From NCBI GenBank assembly GCA_004802705.1, contig SGPL01000078.1, forward strand, positions 21,172 through 85,171: 64,000 nt of DNA, in the 5' to 3' direction. The notes under the pieces are model-generated. The model was not told where the DNA came from. It ran no database searches and saw nothing but the letters and a program-made list of their open reading frames with translations. Positions within the stretch are counted from its first letter, which is position 1; each line of letters begins with the position of its first letter. A program made the translations under genes and the position numbers. Shown piece after piece: positions 57,045 to 64,000 of the stretch. Source of the stretch: Bondarzewia mesenterica (lineage: Eukaryota > Basidiomycota > Agaricomycetes > Russulales > Bondarzewiaceae).

Positions 57045-59246
57045 GGCGCAGGATACTCAAGCGGCCGCGGGCGCTGAAATCAGGGGAATTAAAAGGCTGG
57101 CGGGGAGCAGGAGGACAAACGCATCGCATCATGGGGAAGGGTTTTATAAATCAGCGACCAGACTGACCAAGAAGTCGCCTTCTGACTGACAGAAGCGCTC
57201 AAGTTGCCTTTTGCGCGTGTCCGGTGGGCATCTCAATGCCGTCGCCGCTAGATGAAAAAAAAGCCACCCATTGAGAAGGGCCGCGTCGGAGGTGTGTATG
57301 TAATTGGTGCATCTGAAGCCTCTAGCCTCATACCCATCTTTGAGCGGTCCAAGGCACCTGCGTGGTTCACGTGCGACCCCCCCTCTCCGCCATGTTGAGG
57401 AGGAAAACTTACTTATCAGACGCGCACACATAGCGAGGTGACGCCTTTTGATCTCGCTCGTGCCATACAGCGTGGGTCTGCGTGGGTGCGATCATTGTTG
57501 GAAGAACCTGAAATGTGGTAAGCGCGAATCCACCAGAATGAAACGAGGGACTCAGAGAGCTCAACTTAGCTTGGCTATCATACATGTGAGTATTCAATGA
57601 TGCTGGTTGCGCTGAGCGTTGAACGCTGTTTGCTTCCGAGACTGATCTGCGCGAAAAAGGAATAGCGCCATCTCGCACACCCAAGCGGCTGGCCATTCCC
57701 GGAACTTAATTACTATCTCAACGACATATATACTTTGGACGACCAACAAAAGCCAACAAAAGACCACGATTGCAATGTGCATGATATGTATGGTGTCCAA
57801 GACTACATTATTCGACTCCTCCCACGGGCTCCTTGGCCCTGACCATTTATTGGCAGCGCGCACGCAGCAGATCATTGAAAACATAGGAAGATATCAAGCC
57901 GAGGGCTACATAGGATTGAGTGGATATAGTTATTCACACAGGTATTTGTGCCCCGAGGAGATGATGTGCGGGTAAGTTAAGAATAGCTTTTGATACTGGC
58001 ATATCCCAAGAGATCTGGTACTCACCAAGGTGAAGGGGACAGGGCTCGGCACAGATAGATGTGTTGATATTACGCACCAAGGTGGAGCTTGAACGCATCT
58101 AAGTTATGATTTGACTGGGAAGGCTCGACTTCTTCAAGATATCTGCGTTCGCTATACTTAGACCATTTGATCCTGTCTATGGACAACTTGGCGTATGTAC
58201 TCCAAATCTTTCGACATAGGCACCGCGTCAACGTTTCTGAACAACCCGGCTACTTGAAAATTAGTGTTGGAGTTCAATATGGAGGTATCGTGGAACGAAG
58301 ATTCAGGCTACGTCACACGGTCTATAATCTATCAAAGAACCTCACCTTGGAAGCTTTGAAGCTTGAGCTTGATTACAGTGCGCGCTGTATGGTCGTTCTC
58401 AAAAATTTCGCCTCGTGTACAGTGTGGGATATGTGGGATACATATGCTACAACAAGTTCACGCGGCTGGTGATGGTGATGAATCGATGATGATTTCTGAT
58501 CTAGGAGGGGGAGTGAGAGGCGGCGACGAAATCTAAAAGGGGGTACAATGTCACCGGGGGTGGGGGGTCAGGTCCAATTCCGAATTGTCGAAATTTGGTC
58601 ATGTCCCCCTGAATTTCGTATCGGTGCTTGTGAGTGCTTGTGGTGCAACAGGGGGTAATTTTGATGTTTCTAGCACTATCTATACTCACCTCAAACACGA
58701 CCTAGGAAGACGGAATTTCATCGAACCTTAGAAAGGTGGGTGGGAGGTCAGCCAAAGGTCAGCAGGTCAGCCCCAAGATGAGTCCTCGAGAAGAAAAAAA
58801 TTGGGGATGGGATTGGGTGGATGGGTATCTGAAAAATTATCACACTGTCCTCCAAAAAAAAGTTCCTCGCCGCCCCTTGATCAAGGCTACGAATTGTTTC
58901 AAAACGAGAGGCGTGAACGAACAAAATACAACATATATATGTAAACCAGATCCCGACGTATGTACTTTACTGCATTGTATATCCAACAAACAAAGAAACG
59001 AAGCGAGTCCCAGTCCGTGTGTACAAGGAGGAAGAGCAAGAAAACACGAAGATAGAATATCTACTTATTAAGACAAAATGAATGAATGAATGAATGAATG
59101 AAAAAAACGGCGTCGATGAGAAAGAATAGATGCAACGAGCCAGAGTGGTATCAGTACAGGATATAACTTGAGCACGTTCCCTCAAAAAATTGGGATTTGC
59201 CAGGGTACAACTTGACATATGTACAACGATCGACAGGCGGACCGGT
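57045..59246. other. Long intergenic region upstream of the membrane protein
   Basis: About 2.2 kb. A minus-strand frame at 57594-57884 has one hydrophobic stretch (HIAIVVFCWLLLVVQSIYVV) but no supported exons around it. A plus-strand frame at 58167-58472 has no motif. Repeated AGGTCAGC occurs near 58745-58770, and an (AATG)n microsatellite at 59077-59102. The end carries the P450 3' UTR. Confidence 0.4.
59077..59102. repeat. (AATG)n microsatellite
   Basis: About six copies of AATG followed by a poly-A run, in the 3' flank of the P450 gene. Confidence 0.8.
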
Positions 59247-62009
59247 TTACTGCTCGGCGGTGCGCAGGACGAGGTCGACGGCCGCTTTGGAGCGGGGAAC
59301 GATGCGGCACGGGAAGGGCTTCGGATGGCTGAAGAACGGACAGAAAAAAAAAAAGGCGAGACGCGTGATTGAGTCAGCGAGTGTCAACCCCACAGGAACC
59401 CAACAGAGGAACGTGTACCTGACGAAACCTGCAAGAGAGAGAGAAACGCAGTGTCACCCAGCGGTCCATTTTCAGAATTTGCGTTGCAAAGAACGAAAGC
59501 TCACCTCCGGTGAAATCAGGCTGGACATCCACGTCCACGCCTTGCTCGTCCTGCGCCCTGATCTCAAACGCCGCCAGCACGGACGCCATCGTGATGTACA
59601 GCGTCGCGGTCGAGTAGTGCACGCCCAAACAAGCCCTGCGAATAAACACCACAGACGGACGTCAGTCACACAATCCACAGTCGATACACAAGATATGGGA
59701 AGGGGGAGGGAAGAGGGAGGAAGGGTCGTGCGTACCGACGCCCAAAACCAAAAACGAGCGCGGCAGGGTCGAGTTCAGGCTCTTCACCGCCACCGGGGCT
59801 TTTCAAGAACCGTTCTGGCTTGAATCGCATCGGCTCCTTGTAGTACCGCGCGTCTTTGCTCATGCCCCTGCATCGCGCGCTCAACGTCAAATCATCAAGG
59901 ACAGAGAAAGAGGGGAAGGGATGAGTTACCAGATGTTGGAGATGACGATGGCGCCTTTGGGTAAGTGGTAGCCTGTGCAAAAGAAGAGTTCCGCAGGGGG
60001 TGAGTCCTCCTGTTTCCTCGTACCGACATCGTGACGCCAAGTGTTCACCTTTGTACACGTCGTCTTCCGACAGCCTATGCGCGATACCTGTATCCCCAAA
60101 CGGGTCAGCACAGACAGGTCACGCTCACTCAATTTTCCCCTAAAGGGGATGAGGATGGGATGGCCGACTTGCCTATGGGCGTCGGTGGCTGGAACCTGAG
60201 CGTCTCCTTCATGATCGCCTCAATATACGGCAGACTGTCCCTGTCCTCGAACGCGGGCAGCCTATCCTTCCCGACGACGCGGTCGAGCTCCTCGTGCGCC
60301 TTTTTCTGCACGCCCGGGTTAAGTGCCATCATCAGGAAGAACGTCTCTAACGCCGACACCGTCTATTTATCAGAGATTTTTAGTATCCGGAGATCAAAGG
60401 AGTAAGACGTGTGGCTGAGATTTTATTTAAATCCAATTCGGACGAGTGACTCACCGATTCAGTACCGGCTGTTGAAAAGAAAGAACAGAAGATGTGAGTA
60501 TGTCTGTCCCACGAAAGGACCTGCCGCGATTGCACCACTCACCTCCATACAACGAGCCCGCGGCCCACTTGACGGTGAACTCGTACTCATCCTTGCCCAT
60601 CTCGTCGTGTACGGTGTCCTGCAGGAGCGAGGCAACGACAGACGCGTTGGGTGTCCCGTTCTCCTACACGCGAGTGAGTGAGCAGACTCGCATGCGTTTT
60701 TCTTTTGGTTGCGCGCAGAGGGTGAATGATCGGAGAGGTTTGGGACTCACCATGGAGCGTTTGACTTCCAAGAACGGCGTGTCGACCATCCTCGCACCCC
60801 GCCCGCGCGCGAGGCGTGCGAGGTGCTTGAATCCGGCGCCTGGGAGCCATGCGGGGACGTATTTCACTGCGANGGCGCATGCATGTGAGTGTGGGAATGA
60901 GTGTGCATGTGTGATCATGCGCATAAGACGTACGTGAGGGGAAAATGTCGACGAAAAAGCTGCCGGGAATGACTGCGTTCTGGATGACCTCGTGTGTCTC
61001 TCTCGACAGCTTGACGAACTGCAACCGAAATTATCATCATCATCAGTAAGTACGTGCATCGAATTATGCCATCGCGGATTCTCGATATTGCGATAAGTAA
61101 GGTATGAGGAATGGAGATCGTGATGGAGATCGGGGGGCGCATCTGATTGGATGGCGAACGAACTGGCTGAACTGACCTGGTTGCTAGGAGACTCGACCGT
61201 GATCCCGTAGGTATTCTCAATCAAGTTCTTTCCCAGGACACTGAATTGTAAAAAAGTAATGAGTCATCAATGTGTACGCGCGACGCGTTCCAACGATCAT
61301 AAAAATGTGTGTGAAGCGGAATGGAGATGCAGAAGAGAAAGACGAAAGATACGCACTATCGGAGGGAGGAGCGATACTCGTGCGGGGTTTCGAGGAAGAG
61401 GCGGAGGAGGAGCTTGGTGTCGAGAGCCTGACTTGGCTGCAATTCCTGGCAGGCGAGCTTGTTGAGGTGCTGGTGGGTGAGCTTGCGCATGGCTTTCCAG
61501 TGGTCGTTATATGGGGAAAGGACGATGCTCGGGGAGAATCCCATGCTGCAGATAAAAGGGAGGAGTCAATAGTGAGTGACGGTGTTCAACATCAACGGGA
61601 GAGGGACGCACAGCTCGCCCGCCATGGCGAGGTAGGGACGGTCAGAGTATATCGCCTGGTTCATCAGGCCCTGGGCAGTCTCGACGCTATTGAGGATGAC
61701 GACGTGCACGCCGAAGATTTCGATGTGGACCACATCACCTATACATATGAGATGCGATGAAAAGANAAATGTCAGGAAATGAAGGCTTGAAGCCCGGAGC
61801 GATGTGGCGGGCGCACCGTAGATCTTGGACCACTCTGTGAATCTGAGCCANCCCGCTTGGATCGGCCAGTCGAGGAGGTTGCCTATAAGCGGGAGGCGGG
61901 CGGGACCCGGGGGGAGGGGTGAGGACGCGCCCGCGCGCCACCTGTGGATGAGGTAGACGAGGGCGAGGAGGAGCGCCAGGGCGCAGAGGGCGATGGGGCT
62001 TAGTATCAT
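59247..62009 (-). CDS. Cytochrome P450 monooxygenase, E-class (CYP2/CYP620-like)
   Basis: ER-anchored haem monooxygenase. The N-terminal anchor MILSPIALCALALLLALVYL is followed by the proline hinge LPPGPARLPLIGN. Helix C is NDHWKAMRKLTHQHL, the I-helix oxygen motif WAAGSLYGAGTEST and the K-helix ExxR KETLRFQPPTPIG. The PERF-like block is RFKPERFL and the haem-binding loop VFGFGRRACLG, with the Cys ligand. It ends VLRTAEQ-stop at 59247. An upstream in-frame ATG at 62108 exists, but the anchor sits naturally at 62009. Three N bases fall in or near this gene (60873 and 61766 in introns, 61851 in a codon). The overall form resembles fungal 'O-methylsterigmatocystin oxidoreductase'-like P450s, which is a loose label, so the substrate is unknown. 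Confidence 0.93.
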
Positions 62010-63200
62010 GTCTTGCAATTGACGGAAGAGGAGGGGAGAGACGGATATGACGGAGGGTGAGGGTGAGTATATAAGGATAAGCGTGGAGTCACTGAGATCT
62101 TGAGCCATTCGCTGATCGTATGTAAAAGCGTTTTTCTAGGGATTTCTTAATGGATTTATAATATAGAGAGGAAATGGAAGTTCAGTGACAGGTATTGCCG
62201 CAGCGCCGTGGAGAGTGTTGTAGTGTGCGGTGTGTGCATAGCTCTGCATTGATACAAGATATGATGTGACTCGGACGAGCTGGGGCACACTGCGCAAGTC
62301 AAAGCCAAGGAGAGCTTTCACCGTGACGGGAGCAAATGAAACCGCTTCCTCTAAATCCTGCGCCAATCGCCTGGCTCAGGGTCGCTGAACTGCGATCAAC
62401 AGTCACCGTGACGTTGTATGGTCACGCCTGTTTCGTGCGCGTCTGATCGAATCAACTCTTCACACTCACGGTGTTGCAACACCAGCAGCTGCGCTCGCGC
62501 TCCTTTCGCATCAGTTTTGGCAGCACTAGTGCCGAGCCATCCAAGCAGTTCGCCCGCGGAGCTTGTCCACCGCACTTCAGAATGAATGTGATTACATCGC
62601 CTTTTAAAATTCCCTGATCATTTCCCATCGAACGCTGACGCGACCACAATGGTCCTTCCTTTGCAGATACCAAATTGACTCCTGTAATACACTTACAAGG
62701 ACACGTCGTGATAGGACATACTCGGAAATGCTGGATACCGTTGATTCTGAATGAGTCATTCATCTCCTTTTCTGTACTGGAGGTTCCGGTCTGCGTCGTC
62801 CATTCGGAATATGTAAGAGCGTTTCCTGAGGCTGTACTAGCTCTGCGGAGCATTGTGACTCGGTATCAGTTGCGAAACTCCTCTACTGAGACATTCTGCT
62901 CCGCACCGCATTCTACCTGCATGGTGTTATCCATCCGGCGGCGACTGATCACCATCATCACCACTGTAACCCAAATTTAAAACTCCTAACTCACCAGCTA
63001 TGTGCCACGAGTCATGTCTGGGCTATATCATGAGTTATAAAGTATCAAGTGTGCCATCAGTACGTACACATTTTACCTCTCACTCGAATCTCCAGCCTTA
63101 CCTTCTCCGCTTGTCGTCGACAGCTTTCATTTGTGGCAGCCATTGCCAACTTGACATACTTGCACTCGGCCTTACTACTCTGATAGCTCATTTCTTTGCG
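62010..63200. other. Divergent promoter region between P450 and UbiA-type gene
   Basis: About 1.2 kb between two start codons facing apart. Small frames at 62136-62366 and 62452-62853 (minus) lack motifs and splice support. It may hold shared regulatory sites for the two genes. Confidence 0.45.
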
Positions 63201-63790
63201 ATGAGCGCTGCGATCCATTCCAGCATAAGCCCTTTCCCCATCTTCGCGACCGCCTTGGGGACTGTGTCCCTCGACCTCCGCGCACATGCGCGGACGGCGT
63301 TCTTGTTCACATACTCCGACATCAAGACCGTCGTGTTCCCCATCGTAAGCCATTCTCCACCATCTCACTCGCTCGCCCGCTCGCTCACTCACTCAATCGC
63401 ACCCACAGGTAGCCTTTGCGTGCGCCGCGACGGAAATTTCCTCTACGGCCTCCTTTCTGCTCACGATTTTCTGGACATGGCTCCACCTCCTGCACGCGAA
63501 CATCTCCAACCAAAAGAACAGCGAGGACGAAGACGCGCTGGACAAACCGTGGCGCCCACTCCCATCGCACAGGATCTCCGCCGCAGGTGCGTCGGCGCTG
63601 CGTTGGGTCGCGTGTGCGCTCTGCCTCGCACTCGCGCATCACACGCATACGCTGCCCGCGAGCCTGGGACTCGCGCTCGTCACCGTCGTCCACGACGACC
63701 TCCGGCTCTCGGGTCACTGGATTTCAAAGAACTTGTGTAATGCGTGCGCGTACGTGACCTTCGAGGTGGGCGCCACTCAATTAATCGGTC
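63201..63790 (+). CDS. UbiA-type membrane prenyltransferase, 3' truncated by window end
   Basis: Exon 1 (63201-63344) has TYSDIKTVVFPI, a conserved start of fungal UbiA-like proteins. Exon 2 begins at 63409 and runs about 380 nt with no internal ATG. It encodes a hydrophobic helix (STASFLLTIFWTWLHLLHA), then the first active-site region NISNQKNSEDEDALDK and WRPLPSHRISAAGA. In this family that region binds Mg and prenyl diphosphate. Two more helices follow, then LVTVVHDDLRLSGHWISKN and AYVTFEVGAT, the equivalent of the second conserved region. The next donor (GTCGGT) is at about 63788 and the rest lies outside. UbiA enzymes join prenyl chains to acceptors or, in some fungi, cyclise terpenes. 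The divergent P450 is a natural partner. Confidence 0.75.
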
Positions 63791-64000
63791 GGTGCGCGTT
63801 TACACTCTTCCGCTCCCCTCCATCCCACCTGACTTTTTCTATATCTATTCTATTCCAACTTTTACATAAATCGTTCCTCCTTCGTGGCTGACGATACGCG
63901 ATACATCCTATGTGGTATGTGCGTATACATGCAAAACAGGCGCGAGCGCACATCTGGACGCGCGGGCGGCACGCGCGATCGCGTGTAGTTTCGGGGTGAT

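Noticed and set aside
57594..57884. Minus-strand frame with one hydrophobic segment, resembling part of a multi-pass protein
   Set aside because: No flanking exons or splice sites extend it, and one helix is not enough to claim a gene; possibly a relic.
59197..59823. Long plus-strand frame opposite the P450 haem region
   Set aside because: Antisense shadow of the P450 exons carrying FGFGRRACLG; no motifs of its own.
63000..63740. 246-codon plus-strand frame across the UbiA start
   Set aside because: It runs through the UbiA intron and then follows a shadow frame of exon 2; the real coding frame has the SDIKT and NISNQ motifs.
1..64000. tRNA, rRNA or other structured RNA genes
   Set aside because: I looked for tRNA B-box patterns (GGTTCGANNCC) with matching acceptor stems. 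The hits, such as those near 7570 and 54226, fall inside coding exons and lack a partner stem. A tRNAscan and Infernal run would settle this.
1..64000. CRISPR arrays, operons, bacterial-type ribosome binding sites
   Set aside because: The sequence is clearly intron-rich eukaryotic nuclear DNA; no regularly spaced direct repeats of CRISPR form were seen.

Overview
This window is nuclear DNA from a filamentous basidiomycete, most likely an Agaricomycete and plausibly one of the Agaricales. The genes are packed with short (about 45-90 nt) GT-AG introns. They include a class II ligninolytic-type peroxidase, a Dicer, a JEN-type carboxylate transporter, an Urc1-type GTP cyclohydrolase II paralogue, a cytochrome P450, and single-copy eukaryotic housekeeping genes. 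A few N bases (29937, 60873, 61766, 61851) show that this is draft assembly sequence. Gene models were built by hand from reading frames, splice signals and family motifs, so exon edges carry the usual uncertainty.

Left third (1-20 kb), mostly housekeeping: the 3' part of PRP6 (+), a JEN-type carboxylate transporter (+), a LYR-motif protein (-), the rRNA/tRNA cytidine acetyltransferase KRE33/NAT10 (-), a BTB/POZ protein (+), and the ribonucleotide reductase large subunit RNR1 (+). RNR1 needs a 4-nt microexon and a GC-AG intron to give the conserved protein.

Middle (20-41 kb), mixed: a secreted manganese peroxidase whose metal site reads Glu/Ser/Asp (the atypical MnP-ESD pattern), an Artemis-like DNA repair nuclease (+), an endonuclease III NTH1 (+), Urc1 (-), a small orphan two-helix membrane protein (-), and two divergently transcribed C2H2 zinc-finger paralogues about 2 kb apart. 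A gene-poor stretch with one small, apparently broken coding locus follows.

Right third (41-64 kb): a full Dicer (-), then a 375-bp miniature inverted-repeat element. The element abuts a decayed gene that joins an MLKL-type N-terminal helical domain to a kinase-like region. Next come an aldo-keto reductase (-), RPB4 (+), PUS1 (-), a basidiomycete-type multi-pass membrane protein (-), a cytochrome P450 (-), and, divergent from the P450, the start of a UbiA-type prenyltransferase (+) cut off by the window end.

There is no single operon-like system. The points most worth following up are the MITE and MLKL-like relic next to Dicer, the MnP-ESD peroxidase, the RNR1 microexon, the divergent zinc-finger pair, and the P450/UbiA pair that may be the edge of a secondary-metabolite locus.
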